Source of the DNA: Leptospira ognonensis
GTDB taxonomy: Bacteria; Spirochaetota; Leptospiria; Leptospirales; Leptospiraceae
Length of the DNA stretch: 64,000 nt
NCBI RefSeq assembly: GCF_004770745.1
Contig: NZ_RQGD01000034.1
Span: 62,001 to 126,000, forward strand
Direction of reading: 5' to 3'
How positions within the stretch are numbered: position 1 is the stretch's first letter; every line of letters starts with the position of its first letter. The position numbers and the translations under genes were made by a program. Below the pieces are notes generated by a model that saw nothing but the letters and a program-made list of their open reading frames with translations, made no database searches and was not told the origin of the DNA. This document shows, piece after piece, positions 44,791-53,988 of the stretch.

Positions 44791-45318
44791 TCATTCTGTT
44801 TTGTCTTCGGGTGTTTTCACTTGTTCCGCATCGACGGATCTTCCTTCTACAAACGTAATTTTTACTCGTTTCGACACGAGCATGTAGGGAATCCATACGA
44901 TAGCACCTAATAAAGCTCTCACCATTTCTTTGGCAGTCGCCGCATCAAACATCTCTTCATTCTTTAAGACAAGTGAACTAAGCCAAGCGTCCATAGGTAT
45001 GAGGATCACAGGTAAAATTGCAAAAACGATATATAACTTGGGAAATTGGTAATGTTTTTTGAAAAACAAATAGGCAAGAAAAAAAGCAAATAAGATCATG
45101 AAGCCGTTGTAGCTTGCTTCAAAAATCAACAGAGGCTCCCAAAGAGGATTGTAAGATTCTGTTCCGGGTGTCGTCAGATATTCAAAACTACCATCTGTAA
45201 ACATTTTATAAAACATGGGTCCTATTTCTGCGGCAAGTCTCAAGGGAGAAACAACGAGACCGAGTCCGATAAAAATCAGCCAACCTTTAAGTCCCTTTAA
45301 ATTATTTTCCTCTTCCAT
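44791..45318 (-). CDS. DUF2569 family membrane protein
   Basis: A 175-residue protein with four membrane helices at about residues 10-30, 62-85, 94-115 and 130-150, which fits DUF2569 (E. coli YdgK type). The tail (VDAEQVKTPEDKTE) is charged and cytoplasmic. The function is unknown. The ATG start is followed by the charged MEEENNLKGLKGWLIF and preceded by a weak GGGGGCAG-like purine stretch (reading CCCCC on the plus strand at 45325). Confidence 0.85.
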   Translation of the reverse strand: MEEENNLKGLKGWLIFIGLGLVVSPLRLAAEIGPMFYKMFTDGSFEYLTTPGTESYNPLWEPLLIFEASYNGFMILFAFFLAYLFFKKHYQFPKLYIVFAILPVILIPMDAWLSSLVLKNEEMFDAATAKEMVRALLGAIVWIPYMLVSKRVKITFVEGRSVDAEQVKTPEDKTE

Positions 45319-45420
45319 AGCTGCCCCCTAACGATCCTTCCAATTTTGAATTGAGATTGATGACCAAGATTCACTTTTTCCTTGATTTAAAATAGTAAAA
45401 TATTTAATCCTGAATACCTA

Positions 45421-48309
45421 ATGTACCTTACCAAGCTCACTTCCAGATATTTCGTTTTCATCTTCCTTTTTTTACAATTGCATTGTAACACTCTGATCAA
45501 TATTTTTTCGGATCCTTTTTACGTGCACGAATACCATTTGGAGAACGGACTTTCTGTCTATCTGAGTGTAAATGAGAAAGAGCCTGTAGTCAAAACTTCT
45601 ATCCTTGTCGATGCAGGTTCTGCGGACGACCCGGAAGATGCAACTGGTCTTGCCCATTATTTAGAACATTTGATGTTTAAAGGAACGAGTCAAATCGGAA
45701 CGACAGATTTCACCAAAGAAAAGGTCTTCCTGGATCAGATTGAAGACCTATATGAAAAATACCGCCAAACAACAAGTGCAACCGAACGTAAGAATATTTA
45801 TGCAAAGATTGACGAGCTTTCTTTGAAAGCCGCAAAGTATGTAATACCCAATGAATTTTCCCGAATTCATAGTCTTCTTGGAATCTTTGATTCCAATGCT
45901 TTTACTTCTAATGATCGAACTTATTATGTGGCAACCGTGCCTTCCAATCAGGTAAAAAATTTTTTACATTTGGAATGGGAAAGGTTTCGCGATCCGGTAT
46001 TTCGTACATTTCATACGGAGCTTGAGTCGGTTTTTGAAGAAAGAAATTTGCGTGTTGCTGATCCTAAGGCTCAATTATTCAAACGATATGATGAGATCAT
46101 GTTTTCCTCTCATCCCTATGGAGAAAAAATCCCGATCGGAACCGATGAACATTTAAAAAATCCATCTATTAAGAAGATCAAAACATTTTATAACGAACAC
46201 TACCTGCCAAATAAGATGGCAATCTGTATGTCTGGAAGTTTTGACCCGAGCGAAGTTTTGGAAGAAATCAAAAAAACATTTGGAACGATGCCTTCACATT
46301 CCAAACCTATAGAACTAAAAATACCTGAGCATAAACCTCAAGAATCTTCTCATCAAATTATAATTAACTCACCTAGAAAAACATATCTTTTTGGAATCAA
46401 ATTTCCCAAACAATCACCACAATTATTAGCAGACGCACATACAATCGCTTTGTTGCTTGCAAATGGTTACAATGGACTGTTAGATGAAAGTTTGTATTAT
46501 TCACAAAAAGCAAATTCTGTTTCCGTGACGATAACAGAATGGAAGGATTATGTTTTGCTTAACATTTGGGTGGAGCCTAACAAAAATCTTTCCCTGTCTG
46601 AGGCAAGGTCCATCATTTTGTCGGCTTTTCAAAAGATCGAAAGTTCTGAAGTTTCAGAAGAAATGTTCCAAGCAATAAAAACCAACCAAAGATTGGATTT
46701 AATCAAAAAGAAAGATAACAATGAGTTTCGTTTGAATGAGATGTCGGAAGCCTTTTTATCAAAGTGGAGTTATGATGATCTTCAAAAAAAATTCCAATCA
46801 GCAAACATATTGAAATTAGAAGATCTAAGTGGATTTGTGAAAGACTTTGTAAATCAAAACATAGTTTCGATAGAAACTGTAACTGGAAATTCAAGTTTTC
46901 CTTACATCACGAAACCTCCCATTTCCAAATTAGAATTTAGTTCTGAGGAAGAATCAATTTTCAAAAGACAATTCTCCATTGAACCAAGCCATTCGATTTC
47001 GCCCGAGTTTGCATCATTCGATCAAATCGATTCGAAAAATTATCCCAACGGAAACCAGATTATATACCAGAAAAATAAAGAGAACTCCCTATTCAAATTT
47101 AAGATGATCATTGAAAAGGGCGCTTGGATCAGTCCGTATCTTGGTATCTCTATAGAATATTGGAAACACCTAGGCACAGATCTCTACACAGCCAGTGCTC
47201 TTTCCACGAAATTTTACCTTCTCGGCAGTACCGTTTCCATACAAACAAGAGGCGAAACTTTGGAAATCACGATGGAAGGTGAGGACAAACAATTTATTCC
47301 TTCTTTCCGATTGTTAGAACATTCCATCAAATCGGTTGCCTCATCAAAAGAAGTTTGGGAAAATCTTCTCGGTAGTTACCTACAAAATTTGGAACTTCAA
47401 AATAAAGAAGAATCAGAACTGGATGCGGCACTGAATGAGTATGCTATCTTTGGGCATAACAGTCTTAGATTCTTTCAAGCAAACAGCAATGAACTGAAAC
47501 AATTTAAGTCTTCAGATGCCATCGACATATTAGGTGACCTTTTAAAATATAAATCTAAAATTACATATTATGGGAATCTAGATTTTGACACTTTAGAAAA
47601 AACTGTATTCCGCGAATATATAACGCTTTCTACCACCAAAGATCCAAGTGTTTTGTCAAAAAAACAATTCAGAAACAGCAAAGAGACGAATTTCTTTGTC
47701 TTAACGAGGAATCGGCCGCATGTAGAACTAAACTATTTTTCCTCAGTTTTTATGCCATCTCCAACCAAATCGGCATATTTTTATATTTATAACGCCTTGT
47801 ATGCGGGGCTCTCTTCTCCCTTTTTTATGAGAATGCGAGAACAAACAGGGAATGCCTATGCAGCGAACGTATATATGAGCGAACCGGCATTTCCAAAGGA
47901 ACCTATTTTATGGTTTGCAAATCTTGCCTGCCAAGCAGATAAACTCTTAAGTTGTTTAACGGATGCGCAGGCGAGTTTAGAATCTCCTAACATATCTAAG
48001 ATTCGATTCGAAGAGGCAAAAATTTCTGCCATTCATGCTGCCAGTACGATCCGAAAAACAAATGTTTATCTGATAGATGAATACAATCGGTCACTTCGTT
48101 TGGCCTTAGAAAAAGATTCTGACCAGTTGATGTTTGAATCTTTATCCGAAATTCAGTGGCAGGACTTTATCGATTTTACAAAGTCAATCAAGTCGGCAGG
48201 CTCTTTTCAGATCGCACTCATTGGTGACCCTAAAAAATTTAATCGCCAAAGTTTAAGCTCTAAAGGAAAAGTGGAAGAACTTCAAGCTTCCAAAATTTTG
48301 GGCAGATAG
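45421..48309 (+). CDS. M16 family zinc metallopeptidase lipoprotein
   Basis: A 962-residue insulinase-type peptidase. The signal MYLTKLTSRYFVFIFLFLQL is followed by Cys22 in a lipobox (LQLHC). The inverted zinc motif is His79-Tyr-Leu-Glu82-His83 (GLAHYLEHLMFKGT), with the third ligand in HTELESVFEERN. The N half is the active M16 domain, followed by M16C (residues ~210-440). The second half repeats the fold without the zinc motif. It probably cleaves small peptides or signal remnants in the periplasm or at the outer membrane. It heads a tight rightward operon: the TPR gene begins 9 bp after its stop, with AGGAG overlapping the stop codon. Confidence 0.95.
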   Translation: MYLTKLTSRYFVFIFLFLQLHCNTLINIFSDPFYVHEYHLENGLSVYLSVNEKEPVVKTSILVDAGSADDPEDATGLAHYLEHLMFKGTSQIGTTDFTKEKVFLDQIEDLYEKYRQTTSATERKNIYAKIDELSLKAAKYVIPNEFSRIHSLLGIFDSNAFTSNDRTYYVATVPSNQVKNFLHLEWERFRDPVFRTFHTELESVFEERNLRVADPKAQLFKRYDEIMFSSHPYGEKIPIGTDEHLKNPSIKKIKTFYNEHYLPNKMAICMSGSFDPSEVLEEIKKTFGTMPSHSKPIELKIPEHKPQESSHQIIINSPRKTYLFGIKFPKQSPQLLADAHTIALLLANGYNGLLDESLYYSQKANSVSVTITEWKDYVLLNIWVEPNKNLSLSEARSIILSAFQKIESSEVSEEMFQAIKTNQRLDLIKKKDNNEFRLNEMSEAFLSKWSYDDLQKKFQSANILKLEDLSGFVKDFVNQNIVSIETVTGNSSFPYITKPPISKLEFSSEEESIFKRQFSIEPSHSISPEFASFDQIDSKNYPNGNQIIYQKNKENSLFKFKMIIEKGAWISPYLGISIEYWKHLGTDLYTASALSTKFYLLGSTVSIQTRGETLEITMEGEDKQFIPSFRLLEHSIKSVASSKEVWENLLGSYLQNLELQNKEESELDAALNEYAIFGHNSLRFFQANSNELKQFKSSDAIDILGDLLKYKSKITYYGNLDFDTLEKTVFREYITLSTTKDPSVLSKKQFRNSKETNFFVLTRNRPHVELNYFSSVFMPSPTKSAYFYIYNALYAGLSSPFFMRMREQTGNAYAANVYMSEPAFPKEPILWFANLACQADKLLSCLTDAQASLESPNISKIRFEEAKISAIHAASTIRKTNVYLIDEYNRSLRLALEKDSDQLMFESLSEIQWQDFIDFTKSIKSAGSFQIALIGDPKKFNRQSLSSKGKVEELQASKILGR

Positions 48310-48318
48310 GAGACAGTA

Positions 48319-49695
48319 ATGATTACCCAACTCAAAATGATCAGTAAAGAATATAAACACATCCGCATTCTTTCCGCTGAGGCAGTGGTCGCCTTTTATT
48401 TGGTTTTTTTTAATTTAGGAAATTTGGATTTAGACCATTCTTTCGGAATTTTCGACAAAGTGGGTTGGGCAAAAGATTTAGGACTTTATTTTCAGAAAAA
48501 AAATTACGAATCGAAACTCATAAAACAAATTGAATTTACTCCGAGTTTGGTGAGAGAAAATTGGGAGCTTGGACTTTTTTATTTAGAAACTGAAAAAAAT
48601 CCAGAACTGGCGATCCAATATTTTACAAAAGGTTATGAAAATGATGTAACGGGAAATTTTCCCTTTCAAAATAAAATTTTTGAATCCCACATTCTAATCG
48701 GCCTCGAGCTTTTTAAGTTAGATGAGATGCTTTTTAAATATTGGGAAAACGATTACAATTTGTACACAAAAATTTGGAATGAAAAATACGACAAAGCATT
48801 GAGTTACTATAACATCGCAACTGGAATGGAAAGTTCTTCGTTTTATAACGATCCTAGAACAGTAGAATTTTTTATTTTAGAAGGCAATTTGCGTTTTTAT
48901 GCTAATGATTATGTGAAAGCTGAGGAGTCTTACAAAACATGCATCTCCATGCAAAATGACCGTGAGGAGTGTTTTGTTGGACTCGCGCTAGTTAAGTTGC
49001 GGAATTCTGTTAATTACCCTGAATCAAAATATGCATTGGAAAATGAAGCCTACTCCCTTTTGCAGCGAAGCTATGAAACGCACGAAAAAGAAGAGAAACT
49101 TTTGTCAAAACATGGATTATTCGAATATTGGATTCAATCTCCCTCCAACCGTAGAAACCAGATTCAAAGAATTGAACCTCTAGCTCTGGAGATGACCCAG
49201 AAGAAAGACGATATTGGACTCTATCACTACGTTTTAGGACTAAGCTATTATGACCAGTGGAAGGAGAGTTTTACACCAAAAATGTTAAAAAGTTTTGAAC
49301 TCGCAGCTGAGAAGGAACCTGATAGCCTAGACTACTGCATCGAGTATGGTTTTACTTATGCTTATTATGAAGATTCAATAAAAGGGATCAAACTTTTGGA
49401 AAGTTGTAAAGCTAAGTTTACGCCAACCTATCGTTTGTTATCTTATTTGGGTGATAGTTATCTCTTGGCTGGAAATTATGAAAAAGCAAGGGAAAATCAT
49501 TTGGAAGCAGAAAACAGTGAGACATTTGCTGGCCAAAGAGAGAAAACTGTATCCCATCAAAATTCGTACTCCATTGGCAGAGCGAATTTGCTCTTAGGAA
49601 ATCGTAATGAAGGGATTAAATATTTAGACTTGGCTTGCAATGGGGGACAAGGACTCGCTCAAGCCTGCACACGACTAGCAAAGGAGAAGGAATAA
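48319..49695 (+). CDS. TPR-repeat protein
   Basis: A 458-residue protein rich in tetratricopeptide-like helical pairs. Positively charged N-terminus and one hydrophobic stretch (about residues 22-38, LSAEAVVAFYLVFFNLGN) could anchor it. Repeats include ENPELAIQYFTKGYEND-like (about residues 95-110), YVKAEESYKTCISMQND (about 195-215), and a C-terminal pair (NYEKARENHLEAENS, GNRNEGIKYLDLACNGG). Such proteins scaffold multi-protein complexes. The ATG has AGGAG 6 nt upstream, over the M16 stop. Its TAA overlaps the ATG of the next gene by one base. Confidence 0.88.
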   Translation: MITQLKMISKEYKHIRILSAEAVVAFYLVFFNLGNLDLDHSFGIFDKVGWAKDLGLYFQKKNYESKLIKQIEFTPSLVRENWELGLFYLETEKNPELAIQYFTKGYENDVTGNFPFQNKIFESHILIGLELFKLDEMLFKYWENDYNLYTKIWNEKYDKALSYYNIATGMESSSFYNDPRTVEFFILEGNLRFYANDYVKAEESYKTCISMQNDREECFVGLALVKLRNSVNYPESKYALENEAYSLLQRSYETHEKEEKLLSKHGLFEYWIQSPSNRRNQIQRIEPLALEMTQKKDDIGLYHYVLGLSYYDQWKESFTPKMLKSFELAAEKEPDSLDYCIEYGFTYAYYEDSIKGIKLLESCKAKFTPTYRLLSYLGDSYLLAGNYEKARENHLEAENSETFAGQREKTVSHQNSYSIGRANLLLGNRNEGIKYLDLACNGGQGLAQACTRLAKEKE

Positions 49696-50063
49696 TGGAA
49701 CAAGAACAATTAGAATCAAACAGGCATCGAATCTTAAGCAAACTTTCTGCACGAATGAGTTTATTCGGAAAGATCATTATCGTCTTGGGCGTATTGTATG
49801 TCTCTGGCGGTTTGGTCACCATTAAAGATAATTTTGGAAACATCTTTGAAGGCATTGTACAAATGATTCTTGGCTATTTGACCATTCGTGTTTCCATCCT
49901 CTTTAAGAAAGCATCACTTCTTGAGAATCCGACAATCGATGATTTACTCCAGGCAATCAATGCGACCACAAATCTTTATGCTTGGCAATTGTACTTTTAC
50001 GGATTTATTTTCTTCCTTGCTCTTTTTACCTTGTTATCTCTCGCGTGGACTAATCTTTCATGA
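49695..50063 (+). CDS. Small three-helix membrane protein
   Basis: A 122-residue protein from ATG 49695, which overlaps the TPR stop by one base. AAGGAGAAGG lies immediately upstream. Three membrane helices are visible at about residues 20-45, 50-70 and 95-118. I do not recognise a family. It overlaps the DUF4436 gene by 4 bp (ATGA) and so is co-translated with it, which suggests a shared membrane complex. Confidence 0.82.
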   Translation: MEQEQLESNRHRILSKLSARMSLFGKIIIVLGVLYVSGGLVTIKDNFGNIFEGIVQMILGYLTIRVSILFKKASLLENPTIDDLLQAINATTNLYAWQLYFYGFIFFLALFTLLSLAWTNLS

Positions 50064-50950
50064 AGCCGGTCAAAAAATTATTTTCTTCTAATAGGTTCCA
50101 GCTGATTTTTTTTCTTCTGATTCTCTTGGCAGGAAGTTATTTAGCAAGCGTTCGTTACTTCATCAAAGACAAATCTGATTTTGCTTCCTTTACCGACGTA
50201 GACATTGATCTTGTAAAGACTTCTGTGATCACGGCAGATGTCCGTTCCGTCGAAATCGACAAACGTGAGGCCAAAGTAGAGCTTAGGATATTCCTAGCGG
50301 AGGATTTAGCTCTGAATCACAGGTCGGATACACCTAAAGATGAATTGCGTTTAATTTCATACAGCAGCAATGAGGAGTTTGTTTTTAAAGCAAAGCAGCC
50401 CATTCGAAAAGTGCTCATTACGCTACCATTGGTCGGCACAATTACAGACTATCCGTTCGATACTTTCCAAGCCTCACTTGGTTTGGGTTTTTTTAAAAAA
50501 ATCTCTGAATTCGAAACACTAGGGATTCCACTTGTTCTCAATATGCAATCTCCGATTGCAATTTACAAATTGGAGTTCTTTGAAAAACCTGTAGAGGATT
50601 TTTGGATTGATCGAAGCACCGGAAATGTTGATAGATTAATTCTAGTAGCTAGAACGAGGAGCAATCAATTTGTTTCTATGTTGATTATGGTGATGATGTT
50701 TTGTATTGGTCTATCCATCATACTCATTACAACCAGAATTTTACTCTACAATCAAAAGATACAGGTTTATGAGCTGCTATTCATTTCCATTTTGTTACTC
50801 GTTTTACCGGTGTTAAGGAATTCTCAACCCGGGATTCCTGGTTTCGGAGTGCTCTCTGATTATTTGTCCTTTTTTTGGGCATTGGGTTTAACGACGGTCA
50901 GTCTGCTGGTGTTAGCTATTTATTGGCATTTTTTTAAAGAGAAATCCTGA
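50060..50950 (+). CDS. DUF4436 family membrane protein
   Basis: A 296-residue membrane protein. One N-terminal membrane helix (about residues 12-32) is followed by a periplasmic beta-rich domain (about 40-200) and three C-terminal helices (about 205-230, 235-255 and 265-290), the layout of DUF4436. The motif LPVLRNSQPGIPGFGVLSDY between the last two helices matches the family pattern. The function is unknown. It is last in the M16-TPR-3TM operon and overlaps the previous gene by 4 bp. Confidence 0.85.
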   Translation: MKPVKKLFSSNRFQLIFFLLILLAGSYLASVRYFIKDKSDFASFTDVDIDLVKTSVITADVRSVEIDKREAKVELRIFLAEDLALNHRSDTPKDELRLISYSSNEEFVFKAKQPIRKVLITLPLVGTITDYPFDTFQASLGLGFFKKISEFETLGIPLVLNMQSPIAIYKLEFFEKPVEDFWIDRSTGNVDRLILVARTRSNQFVSMLIMVMMFCIGLSIILITTRILLYNQKIQVYELLFISILLLVLPVLRNSQPGIPGFGVLSDYLSFFWALGLTTVSLLVLAIYWHFFKEKS

Positions 50951-51006
50951 CCTTTCCTGGGTTCTTACTTTTTCTTTCGAGGGATGGAAATGTAACCCAT
51001 GCTTAT

Positions 51007-51046
51007 CCCCGCCCGATAGAAGGGTGGGGAACTAGACCCGCCACCC
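51007..51046. repeat. Nested, mutually exclusive GC hairpins
   Basis: Three segments: CCCCGCCC (51007-51014), GGGTGGGG (51022-51029) and CCCGCCACCC (51037-51046). The middle segment pairs with either neighbour: 8 bp with one wobble to the first, or 6 bp to the third. It is far richer in GC than its surroundings. It could be a dispersed intergenic repeat or a transcript switch. Only one copy was found in the window. Confidence 0.5.
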
Positions 51047-51166
51047 AATGCGTTCCATTTATCATAGCAGTTGTTTAATTTCCAGTTCGATACAGAAAAT
51101 AAAAAGTTTTTTTACTGAAAGATTGCCTTTCTGCTTTTACTTCGAGAATTCCATGAACTCATATTT

Positions 51167-51180
51167 TAATTCGCGAATTA
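51167..51180. repeat. Perfect 14-bp palindrome
   Basis: TAATTCGCGAATTA reads the same on both strands. It could be an operator or a chance AT-rich dyad. No gene start lies close by. Confidence 0.35.
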
Positions 51181-51321
51181 CTTAATTACCATTAATCGAA
51201 TAACAAACAATTGAAAGGACAATACTTGTTGGATCTTTTCGATTTTAACCAGAGATTTGCTATGTAAGGGAATAGAAGTTATGAAAATGAATTGATTCGG
51301 CGACTAGTAGAGAGGAGTGCG

Positions 51322-51353
51322 AAAAACATCTCCCTGATCTCATGATCAGGGAG
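51322..51353 (-). terminator. Rho-independent terminator of the CitE-like gene
   Basis: A perfect 10-bp stem CTCCCTGATC / GATCAGGGAG with a four-base loop (51330-51353). On the minus strand it is followed by ATGTTTTTC, a short T run. It ends 10 bp from the gene stop. Confidence 0.85.
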
Positions 51354-51363
51354 AATGATTCAA

Positions 51364-52353
51364 TTAAGCGAAAAATCTTTTGTTGATTTCGTCTGGAAGT
51401 TTTTGTCCTGTGAGTTTTGCTCTTTGTACAAGTTCCCAGAAATATCTGTAAGTCGCTCTGTCATGTAAGTCCCCATCGTGTTGGATCGGACCCCAATCAG
51501 CATCCTGCGCTTTGATGAGGATGTCACATGCAGTTTGTGTTTCTGCAAAGTTAGGCGCCATAGCATCTAAGATTGATGTGATTTGTGCAGGGTAGATTGA
51601 CCACATCCTTAAAAAACCAAATTCATCATGCGCACGTTTTGCATCTGCATACGTTTGGTAAATGTTTTTTAAATCTAGAGTTACGTTGTGAGCTGGGATG
51701 ACACCATGCATAAGAGCAGCAGCCACGAGAGATGCTTTTCCACGGCGGAGTAGCTCGTGGTCGAATTGGCCAGGGGACTTCATGCAAGAAGCTGGAATCG
51801 CGCCATGGTGACCCGAGATAAAATCCATGAGTCCAAAGTCCAAAACTTGTAGCCAAGGCATCGCTGCGATTTCAAAAACTTCAGCAAGTGCGCCGTGTGT
51901 CTCGATAAGTACGTGAATAGGAATCTCTCTCTTGATTCCTGCTTTCTTACAAGCTTCTTGGATATAAGTGATTTGTTCTTTTACTTGAGACGCTTTGGTT
52001 GGTTTTGGGATTGTAATGTAAGCAATTACATTTCCGGCTCCTGGAACGATGATATCAATATCACCTCTCCAATGTTCGTTGGTATAATCATGAATACGAA
52101 CGCCACTCATTTTGTGTTTGTTGAGTTCTGAGTTCTGGATGCGAACAATCATCTCGGCGTGTTCTTTTTCTTTTCCAGTTTGCGCGCCATCCTCGCAATC
52201 CATAGTGATGTCAAAAAGACCACCCATTTTGTTTTGGAGTTCAAGGGCTTTGGTGATGAGTTTTTCGGATCCAGCGAAGTGTTCACATGCAGGAATGATC
52301 GGGAAAGGTTTTTCTCCTGCGAAAAGTGCGGATTGCGGGTGAGTGAGTGCCAT
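51364..52353 (-). CDS. HpcH/HpaI aldolase / citrate-lyase-beta family protein (CitE-like)
   Basis: A 329-residue (beta/alpha)8 lyase of the CitE / malyl-CoA-lyase type. Visible motifs: DITMDCEDGAQTGKE (substrate loop with acidic residues), VRIHDYTNEHW (conserved Arg), VLIETHGALAEVFEIAA (metal-binding Glu) and LDFGLMDFISGHHGAI (metal-binding Asp). Such enzymes cleave or condense C-C bonds of CoA-linked hydroxy acids such as malyl-CoA, citramalyl-CoA or citryl. No alpha- or gamma-subunits of citrate lyase are nearby, so a stand-alone citramalyl- or malyl-CoA type activity is more likely. The start has AAGG nearby, and the terminator above ends it. Confidence 0.93.
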   Translation of the reverse strand: MALTHPQSALFAGEKPFPIIPACEHFAGSEKLITKALELQNKMGGLFDITMDCEDGAQTGKEKEHAEMIVRIQNSELNKHKMSGVRIHDYTNEHWRGDIDIIVPGAGNVIAYITIPKPTKASQVKEQITYIQEACKKAGIKREIPIHVLIETHGALAEVFEIAAMPWLQVLDFGLMDFISGHHGAIPASCMKSPGQFDHELLRRGKASLVAAALMHGVIPAHNVTLDLKNIYQTYADAKRAHDEFGFLRMWSIYPAQITSILDAMAPNFAETQTACDILIKAQDADWGPIQHDGDLHDRATYRYFWELVQRAKLTGQKLPDEINKRFFA

Positions 52354-52453
52354 TCAAATTACCTTTATTACGGATTTTTTACCAAGTTTTGAGAAAAAAG
52401 TGACAAAGCAAGGAAGAATTCAGCGCTTTTCCCCGCGAGTTGAGATAGAATGG

Positions 52454-53968
52454 ATGCCTATGATTCGAATGCTCACTGTAGTTGTTTTTATCTTTTGTTC
52501 CGTGCAAAGTTCGGAAGCAAAAGATTCTCTTTCCTTCTGGAAAACGAACTCTTTCCAGAAGGAAATTCGAGAAGATGGACGGATTCGACTGTCTACGGAA
52601 ATTGAAGTTTTTGGAGAGCCAAAAACCGTAGAAGTGATTTTCACACCAGATGTAGAAGAGTTTGCTCCGATCATCCTTCAAAATTCCATCCGCCTCATTC
52701 CTGTCATAGCACGTTTCCTTGGAATTGCACCCAAACAGGGTGTGTATACGATCACACATTTATCGGATAAATCCACAGCGCGCAATGAGGGAAATACGGT
52801 TCTCATTCCTTTCAATTATCCAGATCCAAAAAAGGCACTACCTATACCTTTACTCTATCACGAAATTGACCATTGGTGGTTTGGTCAAAATCCCAGATTT
52901 ATTTCTGAGGGTGTTAGTAGTTTTCTCCCCTTGGCATTGCATCATTCGGGCCAACTAACACTTACACCTGATGAAATTTTAGAGATTCTAAATTGGTGGG
53001 GCTTTTATAACCCTACGATTTTAAAAGATATACCACTCGGAGATATGGAGTTCAAAAATTTGAACGAAGAGGAGAGTTTTTCGCTTCATTATCAGAAAAC
53101 ATTCAAAATCCAATACATTCTCTTTCAGGAATTGGGACATGATGGATACCTCAAGTTTTTAAAATCAATAATAGACTATGAATCGATGAGCGAACATTTT
53201 GTGCAATCTGTAGGAGTCTCTCAAAAAACAGAGGGTATCTTGAACCTACTCAATCAAACAAAACAGATAAATTGGAAAAAAATCCTCTCTGGATGGTTAC
53301 TTACGAAGGATTATTCAGGTGTTTCGATTTCTGAATGGAAAGATACAGACCTTGACGGACTTATGGATGTAGAAGAAAGATATCTTGGTACAAATATAAA
53401 ATTATCCGATACTGATAAAGATGGATTAAATGATGGAGCAGAAGTCGCGCTTGGAACAAATCCATTAGTTCCTGATTCACCAAACATCTTTGAAAATCGC
53501 TTAGAAATAAACGGACCCGTGTTAGATGGAAATGCGAGTGATTGGGATTTTATATCAAAAAAGAAGGTGGCAACATCTCTCGCAAATCCTAAGATCGCTG
53601 GACATTTTGATCTCGTTATGTTTCAATATTTCCTGGTAGATGACATACTGTATGGATTTTTAAAAACAAGAGAACTTCCCAGGATTGACAAAACTACCAA
53701 AGGGTTTTATTATTTTTTTGTGGATCAGTCGACAGCCGCGAAAACGGAAGGCTTTGGTTTTTGGTATGCCAGTGATGCACGTATTGGATGGGAGATTCGA
53801 AAAGAAGGTTCACCCGAAGTCGTATATGGAAAGGTGGGCGAGGGATTTGAATTTAAAATCAAGATTCCAAAGTCTGACCCCAAGCCCAAAAAGCTGATAC
53901 CTATCCTCCGAAAAACAGAAAATGTTGGATTTTGGAGGGATTATATCCCGATCGAAATTGAAAAGTGA
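52454..53968 (+). CDS. Secreted HExxH metalloprotease-like protein with TSP3 calcium repeats
   Basis: A 504-residue exported protein. Start ATG 52454 is preferred because it gives a signal peptide (MLTVVVFIFCSVQSSEA); the open frame upstream to 52343 lacks a site, and ATGs at 52460 and 52469 are also possible. Zinc motif His136-Glu-Ile-Asp-His140 (LLYHEIDHWWFGQNP) with a Glu in FISEGVSSF 15 residues on fits a gluzincin (M1-like) fold. Two thrombospondin type-3 calcium repeats follow (about residues 331-375; DTDLDGLMDVEERYLGTN and DTDKDGLNDGAEVALGTN), then a beta-rich C-terminal domain that resembles a carbohydrate- or ligand-binding module. The protein is likely extracellular or periplasmic. 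Confidence 0.87.
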   Translation: MPMIRMLTVVVFIFCSVQSSEAKDSLSFWKTNSFQKEIREDGRIRLSTEIEVFGEPKTVEVIFTPDVEEFAPIILQNSIRLIPVIARFLGIAPKQGVYTITHLSDKSTARNEGNTVLIPFNYPDPKKALPIPLLYHEIDHWWFGQNPRFISEGVSSFLPLALHHSGQLTLTPDEILEILNWWGFYNPTILKDIPLGDMEFKNLNEEESFSLHYQKTFKIQYILFQELGHDGYLKFLKSIIDYESMSEHFVQSVGVSQKTEGILNLLNQTKQINWKKILSGWLLTKDYSGVSISEWKDTDLDGLMDVEERYLGTNIKLSDTDKDGLNDGAEVALGTNPLVPDSPNIFENRLEINGPVLDGNASDWDFISKKKVATSLANPKIAGHFDLVMFQYFLVDDILYGFLKTRELPRIDKTTKGFYYFFVDQSTAAKTEGFGFWYASDARIGWEIRKEGSPEVVYGKVGEGFEFKIKIPKSDPKPKKLIPILRKTENVGFWRDYIPIEIEK

Positions 53969-53988
53969 ATCGATTAACAGAAGGCGCG

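Larger units (their letters stand above)
50951..51321. other. 370-bp intergenic region between convergent genes
   Basis: No gene is seen. The longest open frame with ATG (51048, 46 codons) has no ribosome binding site. The region holds alternative hairpins at 51007-51046, a 14-bp palindrome at 51167-51180, and AT-rich sequence. A terminator of the CitE-like gene begins at 51322. Confidence 0.6.

Noticed and set aside
51048..51185. 46-codon open frame in the 370-bp gap
   Set aside because: There is no ribosome binding site, the ATG lies at the base of the hairpin element, and the translation resembles nothing.
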